The position numbers were made by a program, and so were the translations under genes. This document shows, one piece after another, positions 31,801 through 39,114 of a stretch of DNA of 64,000 bases (position 1 is the stretch's first letter; each line of letters starts with the position of its first letter). The notes under the pieces were generated by a model. The model made no database searches, was not told the DNA's origin, and saw only the letters and a list, made by a program, of their open reading frames with translations. This DNA is from Streptomyces ambofaciens ATCC 23877 (GTDB lineage Bacteria; Actinomycetota; Actinomycetes; Streptomycetales; Streptomycetaceae), in assembly GCF_001267885.1 (NCBI RefSeq), contig NZ_CP012382.1, positions 1,054,001 through 1,118,000 of the forward strand, given 5' to 3'.

Positions 31801-32814
31801 TCGTCCTCGGTGCGCGACCAGACCGGGACCCGGCTGGAACTGCGGATGGGTGATCCGATGGACTCCCAGATCGACTCCCGGAAGGCGGCGACGGTCCCGC
31901 GCAGCGCGGGGCGCGGGCTGACCTCCGACAAACTGCACTACCTGTCGGCGCTGCCGCGCGTCGACGGGGTCGAGGACGCCGACGACCTCGCGGACGGTGT
32001 CGCGGGGCTCGTCGCAGCGATCGCCGAGAACTGGACGGGGCCCCCCGCGCCGCGGGTGCGGATGCTGCCGGCGCGACTGCCCGCCGAGGAGCTGCCGGAG
32101 GCGGAGGGCGAGAACGGCCTGCGGATTGCCATCGGCCTGGACGAGAACGAACTGGCCCCGGTGTGGCACGACTTCGCCGAGAACCCGCACCTGATCGTGG
32201 TGGGTGACACGGAGAGCGGCAAGACGAACCTGCTGAAGCTGGTCGCCCGCGGCATCACCGGGCGGTACACGCCGGCCGAGGCGCGGATCATGACGGTGGA
32301 CTACCGGCGCGAGCTGGTGGAGAGCGTTCCCGAGGCGTACCGGCTCGGGCACGCCGTGTCCCTGGACATGCTGCGCGACCTGGTCGACGGGGCGGCGCGG
32401 GCGGTCAGGCAGCGGGTCCCGGGCGAGGACATCGCTCCGTCGCGGATGCGGTCGTGCGACTGGTGGCAGGGGCCGCGGTTGTTCATCCTGGTCGACGACT
32501 ACGACATGGTGGGCGGCGGGCCGATGACGCAGCCGTTCGCCCCGCTGCTGGATCATCTGGCGCTGGGGCACGAGGTGGGGCTGCACCTCGTCGTGGCGCG
32601 GTCGTCGGCGGGTGCCGGGCGCGGGCTCAACGAGGCGCTGCTGCGCAGGTTGCAGGAGGTCAACACCCCTGGGCTGCTGCTGTCGTGTCCGCCGAGCGAG
32701 GGGTACCTCTTCGGGAGCGTGAAGGGGCGGGAGCTGATTCCGGGGCGGGCCGTCCGGATCGCCCGGCGGAAGACGTCGCAGGTGCAGACGGCGATCGTGG
32801 AGGACGCGCCGTGA
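28828..32814 (+). CDS. eccC: Type VII secretion FtsK/SpoIIIE ATPase EccC
   Basis: A 1328-aa motor ATPase of the T7SS. Two membrane helices lie at about residues 45-90, followed by the stalk and three RecA-like modules. Walker A motifs are GATGSGKSE (Lys490), GGPQSGKST (Lys847) and GDTESGKTN (Lys1132). Walker B strands include NFVLVDFKGG and QFYCLDFGGG. All three P-loops are intact and the EccCa and EccCb halves are fused in one chain, the usual Streptomyces form. The start is an uncommon TTG at 28828, supported by GAGGAGG (28814-28820) with 7-nt spacing. It binds substrate C-terminal signals and drives export with EccB and EccD. Confidence 0.96.
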   Translation: MSVILFRRPARRKGPEMPSGELSLQEPPTLPEVVPDSSAVWTYLPMALMSVSMMLMFMRPGMSRDSGGFIYIALGVMVIASAGMMLGQVMRRNGERKQRMKGERRDYLRYLRQTRRMVRASIVEQQRALAWRHPEPDALSSLVRSTRLWERRASDEDFGEVRMGVGDQRLAMRLTPLSTKPVEDLEPLSAHALRSFTRAYSTVRDQPIAIYLRAWSKVLFRGDEERIRGQVRALLGQLAVFHSPDDLWIALCVSDERRAQWEWAKWLPHGLHRHEEDGAGPARMIASAFTELENLLGAEFLERPGADPDAVPGREEPYTVVVIDGCTVPAGHRFDGHGFRNAVVLDLTGALTWKAGRTTLRLEVGEDGVALVRTDRDRKEQSTVLGRPDRLGTVGALALARLLAPYRTSVGGDDSRPLADDVELTSLLNIPDLHRHDPATLWERSAGSARLRVPIAVSGEGRPVELDIKESAQGGTGPHGMLIGATGSGKSELLRTLVLGLALTNSSETLNFVLVDFKGGATFLGLDELPHTSAVITNLADEVALVARMQDALHGELIRRQELLRAAGNYTSALEYERARQSGTPLQPLPSLFVVVDEFSELLASHRDFMELFVMIGRLGRSLGVHLLLASQRLDEGRMHQLESHLSYRIGLRTFSAMESRGVLGVPDAYELPAQPGAGFLKSGVDALTRFRAAYVSGPYRRRRAVVQAQVARQVVPWTAEWVVPRAPADPDPAGGPGEPEPDPEPDGGGETLLSVALDRLRGSGPPAHQVWLPPLGRPATLDQVLPPLAPDPRYGLTTADWPLRGRLTVPVGVVDRPFDQLRDLLTVDLSGAGGHVAVAGGPQSGKSTLLRTLVTALALTHTPREVQFYCLDFGGGTLAALDGLPHVSGVAARVDTERVGRTIAEVTALLAGRERFFLEHGIDSMPTYRKRRAAGEFPDEPHGDVFLVIDGWATVRQDFDRHIPTFNALAARGLNYGVHLLVTTARWVELSSSVRDQTGTRLELRMGDPMDSQIDSRKAATVPRSAGRGLTSDKLHYLSALPRVDGVEDADDLADGVAGLVAAIAENWTGPPAPRVRMLPARLPAEELPEAEGENGLRIAIGLDENELAPVWHDFAENPHLIVVGDTESGKTNLLKLVARGITGRYTPAEARIMTVDYRRELVESVPEAYRLGHAVSLDMLRDLVDGAARAVRQRVPGEDIAPSRMRSCDWWQGPRLFILVDDYDMVGGGPMTQPFAPLLDHLALGHEVGLHLVVARSSAGAGRGLNEALLRRLQEVNTPGLLLSCPPSEGYLFGSVKGRELIPGRAVRIARRKTSQVQTAIVEDAP

Positions 32815-32882
32815 CGCCTCCTCGGCCGGGCCGGCTCCGGGTACGACCGGCTGCCGGTGGTGCGGCCCGGCGACCGCGGGAG

Positions 32883-32908
32883 GCCGGTGCGCCCACCGGC
32901 GCGGTTTT
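32883..32908 (+). terminator. Rho-independent-type terminator after eccC
   Basis: GCCGGTG (32883-32889) and CACCGGC (32894-32900) form a perfect 7-bp stem with a 4-nt loop, followed by GCGGTTTT. It lies 69 nt after the eccC stop. Confidence 0.65.
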
Positions 32909-32984
32909 CGGGGGAGGCGCCCGGTCCGCTCCGAGAGCGGGTGGGGCACGGCGCCCCGCGGCCGCGGCCGGGACTCGGCTGCGG

Positions 32985-34211
32985 CTAGGGAGCCGTCGGG
33001 GGGCGCCACTTCCTCGCCCTGCCGCGCGGGACGACCGCGGCGAGGGCCGCCAGCAGCAGGACCGTCGCCAGGCCCACGGCCGCGATCGTCAGGGCGCGGT
33101 CGCGGGGACCGGGGTCGGCGGGCGGCGGCATCCGCGCGGGTGCGGGGGTCGGCGCGGCAGCGGGAGTGCGGTCCTGGAGGAGGGACAGGGCGGCGTACGG
33201 GTCCAGGCGGGGGGCGTCCGACGGGTAGGCGCTGTCGAGGAGCCGCCGGGTGACCTCAGGTGCCGTGAGACCGGGGTGGTACGCGCGGACCAGTGCGGCG
33301 GTGCCCGCGACGCCCGCGGCGGCCAGCGAGGCTCCGGATCCGATGTAGTGGCCGGAGCCCTCGGGGCCGACGCTGACCATCGCGCTGCCGGGCGCGGACA
33401 GTTCGGGCTCGTGGGCGGGCGGCGCGTTCCGCTGTCGTACGCCGCCGGGCCCGAAGTCCACGACGGCGAGCGCGCCGGGCGCGGCGGCCGGCCAGTACGG
33501 GCCCACGGGCGGCTCCCCCTGCGGTCCCCGCTCCTCGCGGGGCACGGCGTCCGGAGCGGCGGGGGCGACGACCAGCGCGTCGCGCCGGGTGGCGTGGGCG
33601 ACGGCCGCGGTGAGCTCGGCCTTGCCGGTGCCGAGGGCCTGGCCGACGTAGATGACCTGTGCGCCGCGGTCCGCCGCGGCCCGGATGCCGGCGGCCACGC
33701 GTTCCACGGAGGGGACCCCGCGGTCGTCGGTGCCCGGCAGGGCGAGGATCTCCGCCTGCGGGGCGATGCCGGTGATGCCGCTGCCCTTCTCCGGCGCGGC
33801 GGCGATCAGACCCGCGGCGAACGTGCCGTGCCCCACGCAGTCCTCGCCGGCTCCCCCCGCGGACTTCACCCGGCCGGACAGACTGGGGACGCCGGAGGCG
33901 ACACCGGTGTCGACCACCGCGACGGTCACCCCGCCGCCGCGCGAGATCCGCTGGGCCCGGGACAGTCCGAGCGCCGCCTGCGACCACGCCGCTCCGGTGG
34001 CCGTCCGCCCCGAGGCCCCGGTGCACGGACTGCCCTCGCCGAGCCGGACGGGCAGCGGCGGCAGCAGCGTGGCCCCCGGGTCGCCGGAACCGGGACTTTC
34101 CGACGGCGCGGCGGGCGCGACCGGCGCGGTGGGGAGAGCGAGGGCCGGCCCGCCGGTGACCGGCAGGACCACGGCGACGGCCAGCACCAGACCTGCACTC
34201 CGGCCTTTCAT
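32985..34211 (-). CDS. mycP: Mycosin-type subtilisin-like serine protease MycP, divergent active-site surroundings
   Basis: A membrane-anchored S8 protease of the T7SS, 408 aa from the ATG at 34209-34211; in-frame ATGs at 34223 and 34232 would add 4 or 7 residues. It has a signal peptide (LVLAVAVVLPVTGGPALA), then the triad Asp101 (VAVVDTGV), His128 (GHGTF) and Ser295 (GASLAAA). A Pro-rich linker, a C-terminal membrane helix (LTIAAVGLATVLLLAALAAV) and a basic tail follow. The usual oxyanion-hole Asn of the VAAAGN motif is absent (the region reads VVAPAAPDA), and G-T-S is changed to G-A-S. Proteolysis may therefore be weak or lost; mycosins also have a structural role that does not need proteolysis (established for mycobacteria). 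Confidence 0.9.
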   Translation of the reverse strand: MKGRSAGLVLAVAVVLPVTGGPALALPTAPVAPAAPSESPGSGDPGATLLPPLPVRLGEGSPCTGASGRTATGAAWSQAALGLSRAQRISRGGGVTVAVVDTGVASGVPSLSGRVKSAGGAGEDCVGHGTFAAGLIAAAPEKGSGITGIAPQAEILALPGTDDRGVPSVERVAAGIRAAADRGAQVIYVGQALGTGKAELTAAVAHATRRDALVVAPAAPDAVPREERGPQGEPPVGPYWPAAAPGALAVVDFGPGGVRQRNAPPAHEPELSAPGSAMVSVGPEGSGHYIGSGASLAAAGVAGTAALVRAYHPGLTAPEVTRRLLDSAYPSDAPRLDPYAALSLLQDRTPAAAPTPAPARMPPPADPGPRDRALTIAAVGLATVLLLAALAAVVPRGRARKWRPPTAP

Positions 34212-34297
34212 GACATTCCGCATGAGTCGCATGATATGCACACGAGATGTACGGCACACAACGCCAACTACCGCGGCAGCACAAGGAGGTTCGAGGC

Positions 34298-37200
34298 GTG
34301 GCACGCCAGATACTGACGGTCGGCCCGGAACGGTCGGACGGCTTCCCGACGATCGGTGAGGCACTGGCCCAGGCCCGCACCGGGGCGGTGATCCGGGTCC
34401 GCCCCGGCCGCTACGCCGAGAACCTCGTCATCCGGCACCGGGTGACGATCGTCGGCGAGGGCGACCCGGGCACGGTCGAACTGTGCCCGCGGGACGGTAC
34501 CGCCGTCACCCTCATGGCCGACGCCGTGATGCTCGGCGCCCTGACCCTGCGCGGCCGCGACAAGGAGGCCCCGGTCGTGGACGTACCGGCCGGTCAGGCC
34601 GCGCTCGACGGCTGCACCGTGACCGGCGCCGGCTGGACGGCGCTGCTGGTCCGCGGCACGGGCTCGCTGGCCGCCCGCGGCTGCCGGATAGGGAACCCCG
34701 GCGGCGCCGGACTCGTCGACTCCTCGCAGGCCGAGAGCGTCGTCGAGGACTGCGTGTTCGAGAACTTCGGCACTTCCGCGGTCGTCATCGGCGAGACCGC
34801 CGGCCCGCTCATCCGCGACTGCCGCATCCGCGGCGCGCGGGCCAACGGCGTCCTGGCGAGCGGCGAGTCGCGGGGCACCGTGGAGGGCTGCGACATCTCC
34901 GGCACCGACAAGCCGGCCATCGCCCTGGAGGGCCACAGCTCGACGCGCGTCCTGCGGTGCACCGTGCACCACACCTCGGTGGGCCTGCTGGTGACCAGCA
35001 TGTCCCGCCCGGAGATCGAGGAGACCGCCTTCGAGTCCCTCGCGCAGAGCGGCGTCGTCATCTCCGGCGGGGCCGACCCGACGCTGCGCGGGTGCGTCAC
35101 CCGGCGCACCAGGAACAGCGGGCTGCTCGTCCTGGACCGGTCGCGGGGGACTCTGGAGGGCTGCTCCTTCCACCACTCCACCGAGGCCGCCGTGCGGATC
35201 GTCGAGGGCAGCGCCCCGCTGCTGCGGGACACGGTGGTGAGCGACTGCGCCGACACCGCCGGGGCGGTGCAGCTCGCGGACGACTCCACGGCCGAGTTCG
35301 AACGCCTGGAGGTCCTCGACGCGGCGGGTGTCGGCATCTCGGTGCGCTCCGCCGCCGACCCCCTGCTGCGCCGCGCCCGGGTGACCGGTGCCGGCGGCCA
35401 CGGCATCGTGTTCACCGACGACGGCCGCGGGCGCCTGGAGCACTGCGAGATCGAGTCCGTGGGCGGCTGCGCGCTGCACATCGACGACGACTCCGGCCCC
35501 GAGGTCAGCGACACCGTCGTGCGTTCCGCCGCCCGCTCGGGCCTGCTCGTCGGCGAACGCGGCCGGGGCACCCTGCGGGACTGCGAGATCGGCGACAGCG
35601 CCGACGCAGGGGTCGGGGTGCGGGACGGCGCGGAGATCACCCTGGAGCGGGTCCGGGTGCACGGCTCGCGGGCCCACGGCGTCCAGGTGTCGCGCGGCGG
35701 CCGGGCCGTCCTCAGCGCCTGTGAGATCACCGGGAACACGGGCGACGGCATACGGGTCGACAGCGCGGACCCGGTCGACGTCACGCGGTGCGTCGTACGC
35801 GACAACCGGGGCGCGGGGCTGCGCGGAAGCCGCGCCGGCGAGCGGCTCACGGTCGAACTGCTGACCAGCGCGGACAACGGCCTGCCGGACAGCTGGGGCG
35901 AGTCGGCCGCGACGGCCGCGGAGGACGGCGCCCCGGGCGGCTGCGGCAAGGAGCCGGAACCCGTCGGCCCGTTGGCCGAACTGGAGGCGCTCGTCGGGCT
36001 GGAGAACGTCAAGCACCAGGTGAACACGCTGGTCAACCTGAACCAGCTCGCGGAGCGCCGGCGGCGGCTCGGCATGCCGGTCCCGTCGATGAGCCGGCAC
36101 CTGATCTTCGCGGGACCGCCGGGCACCGGCAAGACCACCGTCGCCCGGCTCTACGGCGGCATCCTCGCGGACCTGGGCGTGCTCAGGAGCGGTCACCTGG
36201 TCGAGGTCGCCCGCGCCGATCTCGTCGCGCAGGTCATCGGTGGCACGGCCATCAAGACCACCGAGGCGTTCACCAGCGCGCTGGGCGGGGTGCTGTTCAT
36301 CGACGAGGCCTACACCCTCACGGTCGAGGGGTCGTCCAACGACTTCGGCCGCGAGGCCGTCGACACCCTGCTGAAGCTCATGGAGGACCACCGCGACGAC
36401 GTGGTCGTGGTGGCGGCCGGCTACTCCGAGCAGATGGAGTCGTTCCTGACCGCCAACCCGGGACTCGCCTCCCGGTTCTCCCGCACCGTCGAGTTCGGCA
36501 ACTACGCGGTGCAGGAGCTGGTGACGATCACCGAGAGCCTCTGCCGGCGGCACCAGTTCGAACTCGGCCCGCTGACCCGTGAGGCCCTCGCCGTACGCTT
36601 CGAGCAGATGACGCGCGACGCGACCTTCGGCAACGGCCGTGCGGCCCGCGCCGTGTTCGAGGACATGGTGGACCGGCAGGCCCTGCGGCTCGCGGCCATG
36701 TCCGACCCGGCGGAGGACGACCTGACGCTGCTCCTGCCGCAGGACGTCGGTGACGCGGAGGCGGCGGCCGTCGGCGGGACGGCCCAGGAGGCCGACGACG
36801 CGGCCGATCCGATGACCGAACTCACCGCCATGGTGGGGCTCGGGGCCGTGAAGCGGGAGGTCGCCGATCTGGTCAGTCTGCTGACCAACGCCCGGCAGCG
36901 GATCGCCGCGGGACTGCCCGCCCCCCGGATCAGCAACCATCTGGTCTTCAGCGGACCGCCCGGCACCGGCAAGACCACCGTCGCCCGGCTGTACGCCCGG
37001 CTCCTGCACTCGCTGGGAGTGCTCCCCCGCGACTCCCTGGTGGAGGTGGCGCGGGCGGACCTGGTGGGCCAGTACGTCGGCCACACCGCCCAGCGGACCA
37101 AGGACGTCTTCACCAGCGCGCTCGGCGGGGTGCTGTTCGTCGACGAGGCCTACACCCTCACCCCCGAGGGGTCATCCAACGACTTCGGCCGCGAGGCCGT

Positions 37201-37621
37201 CGACACCCTGCTGAAGCTCATGGAGGACCACCGCGACGAGATCGTCGTCGTGGTCGCCGGCTACACCGAGGAGATGGAACGCTTCCTGGCCTCCAACCCC
37301 GGCCTGACCTCCCGGTTCTCCAAGTTCGTGCGGTTCGAGGACTACAGCACGGACGAGCTGGTGACCATCGTGTCCCGGCACGCCGCCGCCTCCGGGTACG
37401 AGTGCGCCGCCGCCACCGTCGAGGCGCTGCGCGCCCATGTGGACGCCGTCCCGCGCGACCGGTCCTTCGGCAACGCCCGGCTCGCCCGGCAGCTGCTGGA
37501 GACGATGATGACGAGCCAGGCCCGTCGGCTGGGCGCACTGGATTCGCCCAGTCTCGCCGACCTCACGACGCTCCTGCCGGAGGATCTTCCGTCGGCGCGA
37601 CGGCAGGGGGCGGCCCTGTGA
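34298..37621 (+). CDS. Fusion of a right-handed beta-helix domain with two CbxX/EccA-type AAA ATPase domains
   Basis: A 1107-aa cytoplasmic protein with no signal peptide or membrane helix. Residues about 5-530 form a pectate-lyase-like right-handed beta-helix with many 'GV-V-GG-LRDC' type coils. From about residue 560 two AAA+ modules of the CbxX/CfxQ (EccA-like) type follow. The Walker A Lys residues are 612 and 892 (both GPPGTGKTT), with Walker B VLFIDEAYTL and VLFVDEAYTL. EccA proteins use AAA modules to handle T7SS substrates; here the usual N-terminal TPR domain is replaced by a beta-helix and the AAA module is doubled. The start is GTG at 34298 behind AAGGAGG with 8-nt spacing. Its location in the locus supports a T7SS substrate-handling role. 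Confidence 0.9.
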   Translation: MARQILTVGPERSDGFPTIGEALAQARTGAVIRVRPGRYAENLVIRHRVTIVGEGDPGTVELCPRDGTAVTLMADAVMLGALTLRGRDKEAPVVDVPAGQAALDGCTVTGAGWTALLVRGTGSLAARGCRIGNPGGAGLVDSSQAESVVEDCVFENFGTSAVVIGETAGPLIRDCRIRGARANGVLASGESRGTVEGCDISGTDKPAIALEGHSSTRVLRCTVHHTSVGLLVTSMSRPEIEETAFESLAQSGVVISGGADPTLRGCVTRRTRNSGLLVLDRSRGTLEGCSFHHSTEAAVRIVEGSAPLLRDTVVSDCADTAGAVQLADDSTAEFERLEVLDAAGVGISVRSAADPLLRRARVTGAGGHGIVFTDDGRGRLEHCEIESVGGCALHIDDDSGPEVSDTVVRSAARSGLLVGERGRGTLRDCEIGDSADAGVGVRDGAEITLERVRVHGSRAHGVQVSRGGRAVLSACEITGNTGDGIRVDSADPVDVTRCVVRDNRGAGLRGSRAGERLTVELLTSADNGLPDSWGESAATAAEDGAPGGCGKEPEPVGPLAELEALVGLENVKHQVNTLVNLNQLAERRRRLGMPVPSMSRHLIFAGPPGTGKTTVARLYGGILADLGVLRSGHLVEVARADLVAQVIGGTAIKTTEAFTSALGGVLFIDEAYTLTVEGSSNDFGREAVDTLLKLMEDHRDDVVVVAAGYSEQMESFLTANPGLASRFSRTVEFGNYAVQELVTITESLCRRHQFELGPLTREALAVRFEQMTRDATFGNGRAARAVFEDMVDRQALRLAAMSDPAEDDLTLLLPQDVGDAEAAAVGGTAQEADDAADPMTELTAMVGLGAVKREVADLVSLLTNARQRIAAGLPAPRISNHLVFSGPPGTGKTTVARLYARLLHSLGVLPRDSLVEVARADLVGQYVGHTAQRTKDVFTSALGGVLFVDEAYTLTPEGSSNDFGREAVDTLLKLMEDHRDEIVVVVAGYTEEMERFLASNPGLTSRFSKFVRFEDYSTDELVTIVSRHAAASGYECAAATVEALRAHVDAVPRDRSFGNARLARQLLETMMTSQARRLGALDSPSLADLTTLLPEDLPSARRQGAAL
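36335..36399 (+). repeat. 65-bp exact direct repeat, copy 1 (in AAA domain 1)
   Basis: Identical to 37175-37239, exactly 840 bp (280 codons) away. It encodes the part after Walker B (NDFGREAVDTLLKLMEDHRD). The surrounding AAA domains are much less alike, so the tract has probably been homogenised. Confidence 0.9.
37175..37239 (+). repeat. 65-bp exact direct repeat, copy 2 (in AAA domain 2)
   Basis: Second copy of the 36335-36399 tract, in the same frame and strand, in the second AAA module. Confidence 0.9.
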
Positions 37622-37631
37622 CGCGGTGAAG

Positions 37632-37667
37632 GCGGACGCCCGCCGGGGTGGACCGGCGGGCGTCCGC
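37632..37667. terminator. Strong bidirectional terminator hairpin
   Basis: GCGGACGCCCGCCGG (37632-37646) and CCGGCGGGCGTCCGC (37653-37667) form a perfect 15-bp stem with a 6-nt loop. It lies between the convergent beta-helix/AAA gene and the ChW-repeat gene, so it can serve both. There is no T-run, as is common in Streptomyces. Confidence 0.85.
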
Positions 37668-37701
37668 GCGCTGCCGCGCACTCACCCGGTGGGCGCGCCG
37701 C

Positions 37702-39051
37702 TCACACCGTGAACCTGACGGCTTCCAGCCAGAGCCGCGGTTCCGTCGACCCACCGAAGATCCAGCCCTGGGGCGACTCGCACGCCAGACCGCCCCAGTC
37801 GCGCTTGCCGAGCTTGTGGTTCTGGCACACGTTGCCGGACTCGACACCGACGGTGAAGCCGCTGAGGTTCGGCGCGTTCGAGGCGGCGCTGCCCAACGTC
37901 AGGTCCGTGCCGTCGGCCGCGCCGGACCACTTGGTCGTCCATCCGTCCTTCTGGACGAACTCGTTGCCGTTGACCCTCTTCGCGTCCGACACCGCGATGT
38001 TGATGGCGGTGACGGGCCGCCCCTTGCCCTCCTGGCCCGCGGTGGCCCCGTCGCACACGGGGGCCGTCCAGCCCGCGCCCTTCGCGTGGACCCGGTAGCA
38101 GATGTGCCGGCCGGGGCTCGACGCGGCCAGCCGCTGCACGGCGTAGGCGGCGGTGTTCGGCGGGAGCACGGGAGCCTTGTGCTCCTCGACCCGGGGCTCC
38201 GCCTTCTTCTTGGTCCGGGTCTCCGCCTTCTCCGTCACCGCCTCGGCCGGCACCGCGGCGGGGGCCGAGCTCGGCGCGGCGGCCGGTTCCTCGACGACCG
38301 GGCTCGGCTCGGCGGACGGCCGCTCGGTGGAGGGCCGCGGTGTGGGCTCCGCCGGGGCGTAGTCCCCCTTCGGCACCTCCAGGGGCTCCTCCTCCAGCAG
38401 CGTGTCGGACCCGGCGGCCACCGCCACGTCGTCCTTCTTCTGCCGCGAGTCGTCCGTGGCCCAGATCAGCAGCGGCACCGCGAGGAGGACGACGCCCGCG
38501 ATACCGGCGGCGGCGACCAGGGGCTTCTTCGGATTCCCGGACGGCGGTCCGTCCGCACCGGCGCCACCGGCCGCGGCGGTTCCACCGGCACCGCCGACCC
38601 CACCGGCCGCTTCCGCCTTGGCGTCCGGGACGGTCGCCGCCGCCCGGGCGGCGGCGAGCGGCTCCGTGGCGGCCGGCTCCGTGGTGGTCCCGTTCTCCGC
38701 CTCCGGTCGCAGGCGCGAGGCGGACGCGTCGGGTGCGACGGGCACGACGGCCGTCGCCCCCGGTTCCGCGGTCGCGGCCCCCGGTTCCCCGGTCGTGGCC
38801 CCCGTGCCGGCGGACTGCTCGGGAGCGGCCTCGCTCTCCGCCGTGCCCGGGGCCGGTCGTGCCGTCTCCGCTTCCCCGGCTCCCCCGGCGCCGCCCTCAC
38901 CCGGCTCCGGCGCGGCCGTACGCCGTGCGGCCGGTGCCAGCATCGGGCCCGGGTCGGCCGCCGCCGACCCGAGGGAGACGGCCCTGCGGACGGACGGGCC
39001 GCCCGTGCCGTCGGGCCCGTCGGGGGCGGGCGGCTTCTTCTGGCTTGCCAT
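37702..39051 (-). CDS. Single-pass membrane protein with C-terminal ChW-like repeats
   Basis: A 449-aa protein. A long Ala/Gly/Pro/Glu-rich cytoplasmic part (residues 1-175) leads to one membrane helix (PLVAAAGIAGVVLLAVPLLI, about residues 178-198). A Pro/Glu-rich spacer and a C-terminal globular domain of about 150 residues follow. That domain contains segments such as VHAKGAGWTAPVCDGATAGQ with a following TAINIAV strand, and LGKRDWGGLACESPQGWIFG with LWLEAVRF. These match the pattern of clostridial hydrophobic-W (ChW) repeats, thought to act in surface interactions. Two Cys pairs suggest disulfides and an extracytoplasmic location. It lies 63 nt downstream of the ART-like gene, so it is likely part of the T7SS accessory operon. 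Confidence 0.8.
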   Translation of the reverse strand: MASQKKPPAPDGPDGTGGPSVRRAVSLGSAAADPGPMLAPAARRTAAPEPGEGGAGGAGEAETARPAPGTAESEAAPEQSAGTGATTGEPGAATAEPGATAVVPVAPDASASRLRPEAENGTTTEPAATEPLAAARAAATVPDAKAEAAGGVGGAGGTAAAGGAGADGPPSGNPKKPLVAAAGIAGVVLLAVPLLIWATDDSRQKKDDVAVAAGSDTLLEEEPLEVPKGDYAPAEPTPRPSTERPSAEPSPVVEEPAAAPSSAPAAVPAEAVTEKAETRTKKKAEPRVEEHKAPVLPPNTAAYAVQRLAASSPGRHICYRVHAKGAGWTAPVCDGATAGQEGKGRPVTAINIAVSDAKRVNGNEFVQKDGWTTKWSGAADGTDLTLGSAASNAPNLSGFTVGVESGNVCQNHKLGKRDWGGLACESPQGWIFGGSTEPRLWLEAVRFTV

Positions 39052-39114
39052 CGTTCTCCTCGTTCCGTTCCGTGTGACTGTGGGGTGATGGATGGTCGTA
39101 CGGGGCCCCGTGCG

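Noticed and set aside
32454..34316. Plus-strand frame running from eccC into the mycosin region
   Set aside because: A frame-shifted reading of eccC followed by mycosin antisense, with no protein pattern.
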